Program-made: the position numbers and the translations under genes
From: Diploptera punctata
Lineage: Eukaryota > Arthropoda > Insecta > Blattodea > Blaberidae
Direction: 5' to 3'
Length of the DNA stretch: 64,000 nt
Assembly: GCA_030220185.1 (NCBI GenBank)
Contig: JASPKZ010003419.1
Coordinates: 407,501 to 471,500, forward strand
Notes under the pieces: model-generated
What the model was told of the DNA's origin: nothing
Seen by the model: only the letters and a program-made list of their open reading frames with translations
The model's database searches: none
Shown: positions 21,549 through 32,339 of the stretch, in pieces
Layout of the letters: every line of letters begins with the position of its first letter
How positions within the stretch are numbered: position 1 is the stretch's first letter

Positions 21549-21961
21549 ATAACACGATTTATTAGCAGAACCGAACTAAAAAATGAAAAATAATTTTAAT
21601 TTCGAAGACATTGGGATAAAATTTAAGTGGTCAGCAAAAAAATAATCTCCAACACATCTAGAATAAAACTAGAGTTATCTACAAAAAATAATTTTACCAT
21701 CAAAAGCGTGTGGTGCTCTATATCAATTAATATATTTGATAATAAACAGATATTGGTAAAAGTAAAGTCTCTAAGAAGAAAACGTAAAAACCATAAAAAA
21801 GCACCCCACGCTTTTGATGGTAAAATCATTTTTTGTTGATAACTCTAGTTTTATTCTAAATGGGTTGGAGATGATTTTTTTGTTGACCAGTTTAATTTTA
21901 TCCCAAGCGTGCTGGAAATTAAAATTATTTTTCATTTTTTAGTTTGGTTTTCTAATAAAGC
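21549..21961. mobile_element. Large foldback element with about 160-bp arms
   Basis: The left arm (21549-21710) and right arm (21806-21961) are inverted: CCATCAAAAGCGTG versus CACGCTTTTGATGG, then ATAAAACTAGAGTTATC versus GATAACTCTAGTTTTAT, then AAAAATAATTTTAAT versus ATTAAAATTATTTTT. A 95-bp AT-rich loop separates them. A partial further repeat of the right outer end follows to 22070. Open frames here on both strands are shadows of the palindrome. Confidence 0.85.
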
Positions 21962-22129
21962 TTACTTTTTTAAACTGTTATTCATTTTTTAATTTTAGTT
22001 TGGTTTTCTAATAAAGCGTGTTGTTTTAGTTTTTTAAACTATTATTCATTTTTTTTTATTTTTAGTTGAATTGATTGTCATAAATCGGAATTGCATGAAA
22101 ATGTAATTGCTTAATACTCTTCTAAAAAA

Positions 22130-22221
22130 TCCTCCGGGCCGGATTTGAACCAGCGACCTATGAATTACTGAAATTATATACCACTACAGTCCACCGCTCT
22201 ACCAACCGAGCTCTTACATCG
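22130..22221 (-). pseudogene. tRNA-Tyr(GTA) pseudogene with intron
   Basis: On the minus strand: D arm GCTC-GGTTGGTA-GAGC; anticodon arm GTGGA-CTGTAG..-TTCAT with anticodon GTA, interrupted at the usual 37/38 position by an intron of about 20 nt; T arm GCTGG-TTCAAAT-CCGGC; 3' acceptor strand CCGGAGG plus A, then a T6 terminator. The 5' acceptor strand (GATGTAA) does not pair with the 3' strand (CCTCCGG would be needed). A dead gene or a gene-derived copy is therefore more likely than a working tRNA. Confidence 0.7.
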
Positions 22222-22489
22222 ATTAACTAAAAAATCGTTAAGTCCGCAACCTATTATACCGGTTTTATTATTGTTTATTTTCTGATGATTCTGGCCAGGA
22301 TTTTAGAAAACGATTATGAAATTATTGTATTTTCATTAGTCCTTTACAAGTATACAAAGTTTCAAATCGATCCAATGATTTTAGTGGGTGAAAATCGTGT
22401 TCAAAGATTCCGTTACATAGATACAGGTCCGTTACATAGGCAGATACAGATCAAGCTAATATAAAGTGTGTAAAAAAAGAGATTATACA

Positions 22490-23410
22490 AACAATAATAG
22501 AAAATGTACTTAAACATTACAACTACCAAATTTGGGAATAGTAAATCTAAAGAAATATTAGTCCAGTAAGGAATGCGACAAGGAGACTGATTAAGTCCCA
22601 TATTGTTCACACTAATAATCGATGAAATCATCAAAGAACTAAAAGTTGAAGTTAAAAAAGGGCAACAAAGAGCTGAAGATAAAAAACTATGCTGATGACA
22701 CAGTTATAATTGCATATAGTGAAAATTATTTACAAATGATTTAGTACAAATTTAAAATCATTGCAATAAAATGTAACATGTAAATCTTGATAAACCAAAC
22801 CTAATCAATGGCAATATCCAAGGACCCACGCCGTGTTAAATTAGAAATAGAAGGGGAAAGTATGGAATAGGTCATGAAATTCAAATATTTAGGAATAGAA
22901 ATTAATAGCAGCAACAGAATAACAGATGAAATCCTCCATCAAGCAAATAATGCAAACAAAATATCGGGATGTTTAAACAATACTGTTTGGAAAAATAAAA
23001 ATTTAAGAATAGATACAAAAGTAAGAATATACAAATCTGTCATAAGACCAGTTCTAACATGTGGTTGTGAACGCCGAACAGAAACTCAAAAAACGAAACA
23101 AATCAATGAAACAACCGAAATGAAAGTCTTAAAGAAAATCGTAGGAAAATCGCTGAGAGAGAAAATTCGCAGCTCTGCTATTAGAGAAGAATGTGAAATT
23201 GAACCTATAAACCTCTGGATAAATGATAGAAGACTGAATTGGAACAATCACATAGATAGAATGGAGAACAGTAGATTAGTGAAGAAAGTACGTGACTGGA
23301 CACCTCAGCAGAAAAAGGCCTTTAGGAAGACCACAACTACGATGGAAGGACGTCACCATACCCCGGACCCGAAGTTAATGAACCCGCAACAAGCTGCCAG
23401 TGTTCTTGCA
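22490..23410 (+). mobile_element. LINE fragment, reverse transcriptase to C-terminus (second family)
   Basis: Frames with stops at 22560-22800 contain a G-L-S-P-I-L-F-T-L-I-I-D-E segment and N-Y-A-D-D-T-V-I-I-A, the reverse-transcriptase catalytic motif. The 179-codon frame 22874-23413 continues with F-K-Y-L-G-I-E-I, R-P-V-L-T-C-G-C-E and D-R-R-L-N-W-N-N-H-I-D-R-M. The tail is a GAA run after 23410. Damaged, not autonomous. Confidence 0.8.
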
Positions 23411-23449
23411 TAGAGGAAGAAGAAGAAGAAGTATACTTACATATGGATC

Positions 23450-23795
23450 AGAAAGCTGGACAATAAATGAAAGGATGCAGAAAAGAGTCTTAGCGCTAGA
23501 AATGGATTACGGAGAAGTATGAGAATATCCAGATTGCAACATATTAGAAATGCATAAAATATATTAAACAAGAAATGGATGCACAAGAGACTGTTATCGA
23601 TAGGATAACAAAGAGAGCTCTACAGTGGTATGGACATGTACAACGGATGTCGGAAGACCAGTGGCCTAAACAGGTGTTAGTACCAGGGAGATGGAACAGG
23701 GGGAGAAGTACAAGAACATGGTATGAGGGAATATATGATGCCATGATGAAGAGAGGAAAAATTGATGCTCCAACAGCACCCAATAGTCATTGATA
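23450..23795 (+). mobile_element. LINE C-terminal fragment (third family)
   Basis: Reads M-D-A-Q-E-T-V-I-D-R-I-T-K-R-A-L-Q-W-Y-G-H-V-Q-R-M, then P-G-R-W-N-R-G-R-S-T-R-T-W, the end of another polyprotein. A minus-strand piece of the same family is at 45262-45425. Confidence 0.65.
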
Positions 23796-24325
23796 ATACA
23801 CAAATACCATATAAAAAACACATACAATACTTAGGAATCACCATAACAGATAAACGTAGCCTAACTGAACACATAAATTAAATAATTACAAGAACACAAC
23901 CTTTCATTAAAACACTCCATTTATTTTCACGAAAAAATTCACACTTGAATAATATGACAAAAATCTATTTAGTTAACACAATAATAAAGTCTTCCCTTAC
24001 ATACGCTGCACCCTTTTTATTAAATTTAAGAAAAACGAATTCAAAAAAATTAAATGCAGTCTATAGAAAAGCACTAAGAATTTGTATGAATCTAAATAAG
24101 TCTTTTCCCATAATCCCACTTCATAACATAACAAAAACAGAATCCATTACCAAAAACCTGAAGAAACTCAGCCTAAAATATAAATTCAGAGCAATGAATA
24201 GACCAGAAGTAAATAACATGATTCAAAATGCACCCATTAATACCACATCTTTTAACACTCAAGGAATTACATCAAACAAATCTTCAATTAACTTCTTACA
24301 CAAACAGAGTAATTTATATTAATTC
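23796..24325 (+). mobile_element. Jockey-like LINE fragment
   Basis: Begins within the reverse transcriptase (I-Q-Y-L-G-I-T-I-T-D-K-R-S-L-T-E-H-I-N), then a 125-codon frame (23945-24322) with I-I-K-S-S-L-T-Y-A-A-P-F and K-K-L-N-A-V-Y-R-K-A-L-R-I, the arrangement found after the palm in Jockey-type elements. A stop separates the two parts. Confidence 0.55.
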
Positions 24326-24329
24326 AAAA

Positions 24330-25200
24330 TGAAATTATCATCAGAAAAGGAATCACAGAATCTCATTAACATATTCAAGCAGAAGACCCATCACATATAT
24401 TGATAAAAATTGCAATAACAAATAGAACTCACGAATAGCACGGATGCATTGATATGAGAAAAATATACCTCTGATATACATTAATCCAAACCATTAAATT
24501 TTTTTACTTCCAAAGCTAGAGAGAGTGTGTCATGTCTTGTCGCATGCTTAAGAATATCATAGAAAATAAATTCACCTAGAAACTGAAAGCAGCATTGGTG
24601 TGTCCAACCACTGCACCTTTGATACCGGACTACGGCTAGTTATCGTGCGCAGAGGATACATCATTAAATAACAACGACGAAATAATTAAATCACAAGGGC
24701 TAAAGAGGGTTGGAAATCCCTAGGAAGTTGTTGTTAACAATCGAACAATTCCCATATAGTTGGTCGGGGACGCTTCCATAAAAAAAAAGGATGTTTCCCT
24801 GACGGACATAGAGGGAAAATGAAAATTTGAGAAGTGACACAATTTCCAATACATAGTGGTGGCTGGGGTAAGAAAGAAGGACAATGGGAAGATAGAAATA
24901 TCTTAAAGCAGGAATTAAGGGCGAATTGCTGTAAAGTGGAAAACCTGTATTAAGACATACATAATGACTTATTTAAACTAAAAGTAAGATTCATACAATG
25001 TTATTTACAAATATGGCGCACGGGCAGTAAGCCGTACGTGCTGTTCACAGTCCGTTACAATATGTTTGGTAATAATATACTTAAAACAAAAAAGAAAACA
25101 CAATAATATTACAATTACATAACAATACAATTACATTATACATTAACTTAGTTATGTAGAATTATTAAGAATTAATGGTATTACAATTTGTTAACATATT
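24330..25200. other. Unassigned, AT-rich
   Basis: No gene or structured RNA seen. 24600-24830 has a mixed composition reminiscent of LINE leader sequence but no support beyond that. Confidence 0.3.
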
Positions 25201-25203
25201 TAT

Positions 25204-25389
25204 TTATTCATGAATGAGTGTTGTTCTTATTTTCCGCGTTTTGTCCAGAAATCTACTCAAGTTTATCCAATTTTCTGGGCTTACCAATAACTCGTAGCAT
25301 GCCAATCTTTCCCGATTTGAATTTAGAAATATTTTCGGTAATAACTGACGCCTCCAATATTCCAAATCATTACATTGTATAAACGACAT
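25204..25389 (-). mobile_element. LINE C-terminal remnant
   Basis: Minus-strand frame of 61 codons: C-N-D-L-E-Y-W-R-R-Q-L, E-L-L-V-S-P-E-N-W-I-N-L-S-R-F-L and K-T-R-K-I-R-T-T-L-I-H-E, a conserved ending of an insect LINE polyprotein. Its 5' neighbour sequence (25375-25530) recurs at 13310-13450. Confidence 0.5.
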
Positions 25390-25529
25390 AGCTGGCAGGC
25401 AGATACAGCTCGCGACATCTAGCGTCTATTAAGAGAAACTACTTTCACTGTGACATCTATTTCAACTGTGAACTAAAATGAAATTATTGTCAGTGAAAGT
25501 TTCATAGAAGTTGTTCTCAAATACAGAAC

Positions 25530-26790
25530 CATCGAGCCCGGAGTTTGATGTTCATGAGGATCCATTCACAGTAATTCTGTCCGAGGGCAGGTCTTTCGCT
25601 GCAATCATTGCATTTTCATGCTATGCTTTGCAGCTTTAGTAGGGAATTACAGGTGTGGTAGCTTCCCGTTGCTTTCCACACCGGTAGGATGATGATGATA
25701 ATGATAAGGATGATGGTGATGGCCGGATGATTTTCGGGGACCGTTGGACCCTAATCTTCCTGATATTTGACTTACAGGTGGGGAAAAATCCCGAAAAATC
25801 TCACCCATAAGCCTGTCCCGACCGGGGATCGAAACCGGGCCCGCTGCGTGACAAGGCAGCTCGCTACCTCGAGACCACAGCGTTTATGAGGATATAAACT
25901 CTAATTCCATCCCTATCCTGTGCAAATATTATCCAACAATTTCTTGAAATCAATATTTTTGTTATTCTCTCGCCTCATTGCTATGTTTTTTACTAAAAAT
26001 GATTACATGACCCTCTTCCATTCTCGACTCGTGTAATATGTTCTCTAAGACTTAACCTACTACTCTCGCCGACTCCACCACTAGACGACTCACAGACACT
26101 ATAGAACGTGGAGGTTTGTAAGCTCTTCCTATATCCCTATCCTTAACTAATGTTTTCCATTCATCCCCTGTATAATTCACCTGCATCAAATCATAGTTAA
26201 TGCTATTCTCCCACCTCATTATTGGACTGGATACTGGACCATTTCTCTCTGGATTTCGTGTAAGAGATTTCCACCTTTCATTCCACATTTGTGCCACATG
26301 TCCTACCCACCGCAGTTTACGAGACTTATCTGTTCTCTGTTATATCTGGTTTCCCATTAGATCATGTAGCTCACTGTTATACAGTATTCTCCATTCGCCT
26401 GTCTCTTTATCTCTCTTTGGTCCAATTATTTTTCTAAAAACTGTATTTTCAAATACTCGTAATATTTTCCCCTCCCTTAAAGTAAGAATCCATATTTCAC
26501 ATCCATATAATAGTTATATATTTTGATTTAACTTTTCTTTAGAGAAGTTGAGACGAAAAGAGACCCTGTAATGCTTAGTAGGGTGCGTTTCCAGAATTGA
26601 GCCTATGTTTAGTTTATTTATGCGCCTCATTCTGTTTGTAATTATTGTTTGTAGATAATTGAATTCAGCCAACGTTAACAAAACATCCCTTATTTGTCAC
26701 AAACTGTCCATTTTTGTTACCATAGGCCTACCTATAATATATTTATAAGTGTGACCATAGGTTAGGTTTACTGATATTTACTTTCAACAA
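25530..26790 (-). mobile_element. RTE-like LINE remnant carrying a nested SINE
   Basis: Minus-strand copy of the RTE-like family (W-E-N-S-I-N-Y-D-L-M-Q-V-N-Y-T-G-D-E-W in the 26052-26297 frame; CATTCGCCTGTCTCTTTATC and neighbouring blocks). It is interrupted by a SINE at 25562-25884 and ends at the cassette MITE. It is the counterpart of 13455-15140. Confidence 0.75.
25562..25884 (-). mobile_element. tRNA-derived SINE, family A
   Basis: Reverse orientation. The tRNA-like head (CCCGGTTTCGATCCCCGG when complemented, then GCGTGACAAGGCAGC) lies at the right. CATGAGGAT (25553) and TATGAGGAT (25885) flank it as target duplication inside the LINE remnant. Confidence 0.85.
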
Positions 26791-26818
26791 TTATAGGCTT
26801 GTTAAATAGGGGCCTTTG

Positions 26819-27499
26819 TACTGTGCGTCCAAGCGATATGGCGGTTTGTGAAGAGGGCGCTACATGATGCTGGTATGCACTTAATGAACTATGTATTGTG
26901 ACGGTTACAAAAGAGTAGTGAAGTGCATTCAGTAACATCTCCTACTTAAATCCCAACCTCACCTTCACGTGGTGCAACCTGTTTATAACAAACGAGGCTC
27001 TGGGGACCGAGTCACAGCGGTATAACTGTTACATCAGGATTAGAGTAAATGCTAATCCTCCTTCATGCCTGTCCAGAGGCTTTAGGTGGCAGCCCCACCA
27101 CTGGACGTACTACTTTTCGGCTAGCAACCGACTGGTAGGAAATAAACTTGCTTTCAAGTCTCCAAAGATTCAAAACCGGAAGGATATACACGTTGACAAC
27201 CAAGCAATACTCAAGGACAAGAAATGGAAAAAGGAAAACATATTTAAACTCGCAACATGGAATGTTCAAGGAATAGGACATAAAGACTTAGAATTGGATA
27301 GCGCATAGATCGTCACAGAATACCAAAACAAATTCTTCACTACATTCCTCGAGGCAGAAGATCTGTGGGTCGACCTTTTCGGAGATGGCGGGAGACCGTA
27401 ACGGGCCACTGGGCCTAATACTTGAAACGCAGATGATGATGATGATTGTGACGTAGTCCATCAACTCGCCACTCTGTCTCATCGCTTGGACGCACAGTA
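26819..27499. mobile_element. Cassette MITE, copy 5, interrupted by a LINE derivative
   Basis: TACTGTGCGTCCAAGCGATA on the left and ATCGCTTGGACGCACAGTA on the right. The left 85 bp and right 50 bp together make one normal MITE of about 140 bp. A 541-bp insertion (26904-27444) separates them. Confidence 0.85.
26904..27444 (+). mobile_element. Internally deleted LINE (5' and 3' ends only)
   Basis: Starts with a leader, then F-K-L-A-T-W-N-V-Q-G-I-G-H, the first catalytic motif of an AP-type endonuclease, and soon jumps to the 3' terminus (GGGCCTAATACTTGAAACGC and an ATG-repeat tail). The 3' tail type matches that at 43480. ATTGTGACG at 26895 and 27445 is a perfect 9-bp target duplication. Nearly all of the protein-coding middle is missing. 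Confidence 0.85.
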
Positions 27500-27859
27500 C
27501 TGTTTTATTTTGAACTTCACATCGCAACGATCTGTAAATTGCCCCCAATTTGAATTATTTATTTATCAAGTAACAAAACAATTAATTCTATAAAACTGCG
27601 TGTTAGTGTGCAAGGACAATTTAATTCAATACTCAATATATCTGTTGATAAATATCACAATGAGGTCTCTAGAGTAGATATACTGCAGGCCAAAGCTCTT
27701 TACGGTCCCAACGTAATTATGTCATTACATCATGCAACATTATAAGATCAATACATTACAAATTACCTACACAAGTCATGTAACAGAATAAAATTCACGG
27801 AATAATATAATTGCTACATAACACAAAAACATACGTTACATTAGTAGCTATTGGAAGTC

Positions 27860-28802
27860 ATAGAGTAAACATGTGCGAAGAGAATTTTCATATGAAAGAC
27901 ATAGAAAAACATGGATTAAGAAGATTTTCATATGAAATACGTGGATTAAACATTGGACAAGGCTATTTTCATACCAAGTACATAGAACAAAGATGTTCTT
28001 GGAACATTTTCATATGAAAAGCATAGAATAATTATGTGCAAAGACAATTTTCATATCAAATGCATAGAAGAAACACAAACAAAGACAATTTTCATATCAA
28101 ATGCACAGAAGAAACAAACAAAGACAATTTTCATATCAAAGGCACAGATGAACTTGGACGAAGATAATTTCCATATCGAAGACATAGAACAAACATCGAA
28201 CAAGGTAATTTTCTATCCACAGACATAGAATAAACTGATACGAAGACAATTCTTTAACCAAAGGCACATATAAACTTGCATGAGATAATTTTCATATCGA
28301 ACACATAGAATAAACGTCGAGGAAGATAATTTTCATATTGGAGACAAAACAAGCATCAAATAAGGTACTTTTCTAACCAAAGGGATAGAATAAACATGAA
28401 CGAAAGTAATTTTCTAACCAAAGACACAAATAAACTTGGACGAATACGATTTTCAAATCGATGGTATGGAACGAACATGGATGACGACTATTTTCTAACC
28501 GGAGGCGTAGATTAAAAATGAACGAAGGATGTTTTCATATAAGAGAGTTAGAATAAACATGGACGAAGATAATTTTCATATAAACATGCATAGGATAAAC
28601 ATAGAGGAACATAATTTTCTTATGAAATACGTAGAATAAATATGTGCGAAAAAAAATTATATGAATCAGAAAGAGTAACATTTGCAAAAGTAATTTTCTG
28701 ATGAAACAAATAAAACCAAATTGTGCTAAGGAGATTTTGATATGAAACTCATTGAATGATCATAGACGAAGAGAATTTCCACATGAAATACATAGAATAA
28801 AA
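27860..28802 (+). repeat. Start-codon minisatellite 5 (longest)
   Basis: About 23 units averaging 41 bp: catagaataaacATGnnCGAAGnnAATTTTCATAtnnAAn. Examples start at 27866 (ACATGTGCGAAGAGAATTTT) and 28556 (ACATGGACGAAGATAATTTT). The final unit, CATAGAATAAAAATGGCTGA at 28791, contains the receptor start codon. Units read M-C-E-E-N-F-H-M-K or M-D-E-D-N-F-H-I, against M-A-E-V-N-F-H-L-T-V-K in the receptor. Because most units are not multiples of three, the ATGs fall in all frames. Confidence 0.9.
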
Positions 28803-29990
28803 ATGGCTGAAGTGAATTTTCATCTTACGGTGAAACCATTATTTATCTTGTCGAGTATATTCGGTTTGGGTCCTGTTTCTTCTTTCAACAGATACCAAAG
28901 AAACATATATACATGTCTTAAGATCTTGTGGACATTGATTTGGACACTTTCAATTATAGCATTTATGGTTTTCGATTCGTACGTTACTACAAATCAATTA
29001 ACAATCCATCCAGTGGCACATCAGCTATCATCAATTCTCTATTTTTCTTCTCTCTTCCTAGCATGCATCATCAATTTACTAAACAACATTTTTGTTAGAA
29101 ATAATTTTCCAAGAATATTTTCAAAGTTTTGTGAAGCTGACAAAACACTGTTATCAAAACCCGATTTTATAATATACCGAAGAGAAATATTTGTTTCCAT
29201 TAAAGACCTCATAATAATAGCAATCATTACTGTGTTTACACAAATAGGTTTCTGTTGGGTGAATGGATACCATTCAATTGTCCACATTGTAATTTATAAT
29301 GCTGAACAGTTTCCATTCTTTCTGAACACTATAGTTACATTGCAGTTCAAGTTCTGGGTCCGACAATTGAATGAAAGGTTAAAAATCATCAACAACTACC
29401 TTGTGAAACATACAAATCACCACCAAACAGAAATCATCAAATCATTTCGAACAAATAAAGTTGTAAGCTTCATAGAATACACAGATATATCATCCAGAGA
29501 ATTTGTGAAGCACGCGAGAAACATCCAGTGGTTAAGACATGTTTACAGTGTTTTGTTTGATGCAAAGCAACTTGTGAATTCTACATATGCAGTTCCAAAC
29601 GTGTGTCAGTTGATCACGTGCTATGTGACGTGTGTGGGTGCTCTGTACTGGGGGATTGACGCTGTCTCCAGTCATACAGGTCAGATACAAGCGATAGTTT
29701 TCTTCGTTGTGTGTGCTTATGCATTGCTGTTATTAGCGTGGGTTCTGCTGAACTGTCACAGGGCGCGTGAAGAAGCAAACAAAATAATTGTATACATTCA
29801 GAAAGTTAGTGCAAACCCAAGTTTCCCTCAATTCATTGAAGATGATTTGATGAAGTTTGTGTCACAGGTGAGAGACACACCTATTGAATTCACTCCTTGT
29901 GGACTTTTCACTCTGAACTTGTCACTCCTTTGCGGTACAATTGGAGTAATATGTACATACAGTGTTATCATGCTGCAGATTAAAGGTTAG
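28803..29990 (+). CDS. Gustatory receptor, intact single-exon gene (Gr-A5)
   Basis: A 395-residue receptor starting M-A-E-V-N-F-H-L-T-V-K and ending T-Y-S-V-I-M-L-Q-I-K-G. An in-frame ATG 17 codons upstream (28752) lies inside the minisatellite and is not preferred, since the two intact paralogues start at the equivalent of 28803. Closest to Gr-A4 at 16126: both share the Q-L-S-S-I-L second membrane segment, the H-T-G-Q-I-Q-A loop and R-L-K-I-I-N-N-Y-L-V-K-H-T-N-H-H-Q. This agrees with the duplication of their whole cassette. All seven membrane segments and the Gr C-terminal signature are present. Probably a functional taste receptor; ligand unknown. Confidence 0.88.
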   Translation: MAEVNFHLTVKPLFILSSIFGLGPVSSFNRYQRNIYTCLKILWTLIWTLSIIAFMVFDSYVTTNQLTIHPVAHQLSSILYFSSLFLACIINLLNNIFVRNNFPRIFSKFCEADKTLLSKPDFIIYRREIFVSIKDLIIIAIITVFTQIGFCWVNGYHSIVHIVIYNAEQFPFFLNTIVTLQFKFWVRQLNERLKIINNYLVKHTNHHQTEIIKSFRTNKVVSFIEYTDISSREFVKHARNIQWLRHVYSVLFDAKQLVNSTYAVPNVCQLITCYVTCVGALYWGIDAVSSHTGQIQAIVFFVVCAYALLLLAWVLLNCHRAREEANKIIVYIQKVSANPSFPQFIEDDLMKFVSQVRDTPIEFTPCGLFTLNLSLLCGTIGVICTYSVIMLQIKG

Positions 29991-29994
29991 AAAA

Positions 29995-31690
29995 CATGAG
30001 CGAAACACTAATTTCGCGTGTGAGATGTTTAAATGTGTCGATCTACAGTGAAAACAAAATATTGTATAGCTGTAAGTTAATAGTCTGTATTGAATTATTT
30101 GACACAAATGTAAACAATTTTTACAATTTCGCGGCTATTCTAAGCCACTGTGGCACCTGTGAATATGCGATCGGAGAACAAGTTGTATAATGTGATAACA
30201 CATGTTCCCGCTAGAGTGAATTGCCAACTGTTTTTTTTCACATATAACAGAATTGGATCTAATTAAATTAGTGTGCAAGTTAGAGTTATAAAAGGGGCAG
30301 GTTAGTGTTAGATGGCCAAGTTAGTGTTTGTTTGGACAAATTAGGGTGAAAAATGGAGGAGTTAATGCACCACATTGGATTAGTGTTCATTGTTTATTAG
30401 CGGGTTTTTGTGATAAGCTGGCTACACAGTTTGAGCAATCATTAATGCATTTTTTTTTTTACATTTCAAATGTGGCGATTTTAGGTTACTTTCAGCTCAA
30501 GTTGTCGCTGCATTTTAAGGAATGTCTCCATTTTATTGGGAAAAAACCAACTTATATTTTTTCTCAGGCAATTATTCACATACTCAAACAATAAATTGCG
30601 TGTTTTTCCTGTTTTAATTGCATTTGTGTAGGTAGTACTGTCGCAAAGAATCCCCACGTGCGCTTTTTTAAAGTGTTAATAAATGTATTAAATAAATTTA
30701 ATCAATAAATAACTTAACAACAGGATACAGTGGTATTTTTATTAAGCCACAATCAGCTATAAGTTTATTCGCGCCCATAAAATTATTTTTTTTGCGCGAT
30801 AGTGCGTTTTGTCGTACTCAAAGCAATGGCGATCATAATTCAAAGTTCAACTTCCTATATTCCAGGGTTGCCAACCTAAATAACTGTCCTACAATAAAAT
30901 AACTATACTGTAATATTACATATTACAAACACGCGTGTGGGAAGTAAAACCACGGCTTATTCTTAAGTTATGTGCATGAAAATTATGTCACTAAATAAAC
31001 AAGTCTTCCTGAACATAATGACACTCTGGTTAACTTTTTACACATATTTCTTCATGAGTCATTTAAAATACAAAAAATGAAAATAAAAAATCCAACTTTT
31101 TAAAAGTATTGTCTTGGTACAATTTTCTCAAAAACTACTTATTCAATTGTTTCCAAAATTTAGTATGTTATTGTCCATAGTTCATTCGGCAATAATAAGG
31201 TTTGCTTGTGTTCAGATATGGGTTGTGATTTATTTAAACAAATTCAAAGACTAAAATGTTTTTTGTTAAAAATGTTCCATACTTTTTTAAAATTTCAAAC
31301 ATTATCAGTAGCGCAAATATAAATTTACCTTATTATTATTATTGTAGAGCTCTTTGAACTGCATATCCAAGCCAAAAATTATTCTCCTATCTTTCATAGT
31401 TTCAAAGAAAAGTGTATCAAAATACGAAGAAAAATACAAGTTACGGGGGAAAAAAGGTGCACATTAGCAGAACATAGAGACGCCATTTTTGAAATCCAAT
31501 TTTTATGTGTTTAAATGTCCAAAATCGACAAAATAATATTACACATCCATAAACATACCTTTTGAAATTTTTGAAGCAAAAGGAAAAAAAAAAAATATTT
31601 TTTAACCCAAATCAGTGCTGGGTGCCCTTAAAAAACAGGTTTTACGCTGCCTAGGTACATCACAACGCTTGTCTGGGAGAAATTTCAAGG
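29995..31690. other. Long AT-rich stretch without recognisable genes
   Basis: The first 130 bp resemble the 3' flank after the other Gr-A genes (TTAAATGTGTCGATCTACAGTG). The rest contains homopolymer runs and short open frames (30328-30594 is the longest) that show no family features. Probably old repeat DNA. Confidence 0.4.
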
Positions 31691-31697
31691 TACAATA

Positions 31698-31979
31698 CAG
31701 CCACTGTAACTCCGGCTCTGAAGTTTAGGCTATACGAGGGGTAAAGGGAGAAACTCGCCCTCTACTGCCAATAAGGATATAGGTGACGTATGAGTAAATG
31801 TATGCCACAACCAATCACTGCTCTTGACGCAGCTATAGCGTGCTAGTAAGGTTTGAAATTGCTGAGATGTTGTCAGCTGTAAGTCTGCTAACCGCATACA
31901 TAAGGCGGCCACTCCCACTGGATATCCATATCGGCAACACTGTCGTGAAAACTTCAGGGCCGGAGAATCAGTGGCTGGG
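31698..31979. mobile_element. Non-autonomous DNA element, short relative of 13753-14690
   Basis: The ends CAGCCACTGTAACTCCGG and (right) CCGGAGAATCAGTGGCTG are inverted. TCTGAAGTTTAGG near the left and AAAACTTCAGGGC near the right extend the match to about 30 bp with mismatches. The interior shares ATCCATATCGGCAACACTGT with the longer element. Confidence 0.75.
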
Positions 31980-32339
31980 GTATAGGTCCCGGCATGTAAT
32001 GGTGGACAGTTCTTTTGTGACTAGAATGACGCACCAAAAATGGAAACATGTTAGAGAAGGACAAAGAGATTATAAACCGAGTACACAATGAAGTGTATAG
32101 TAATGGTATAGAACTTACAAGAGTTTGTGTTGGGGATTACTTAAAGATAAGATAGCACACTTCTGGCTTATCCAAATAATATTAATCCCTACAGCTTATC
32201 CCCACTTGCGTTAGACAACCATTTATAGAAGTAACTAAACTAACTTTCTTCAAAAAAAAACATATGATTCAATTAAGAGGGAGAAGTTAAGTAGTAGAAG
32301 TTATATTATATCCTGTGGGTTCTGAATTTCTAAAAAGTT

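Noticed and set aside
30328..30594. 88-codon open frame as a gene
   Set aside because: AT-rich, no motif, homopolymer T run inside, no paralogue in the window.
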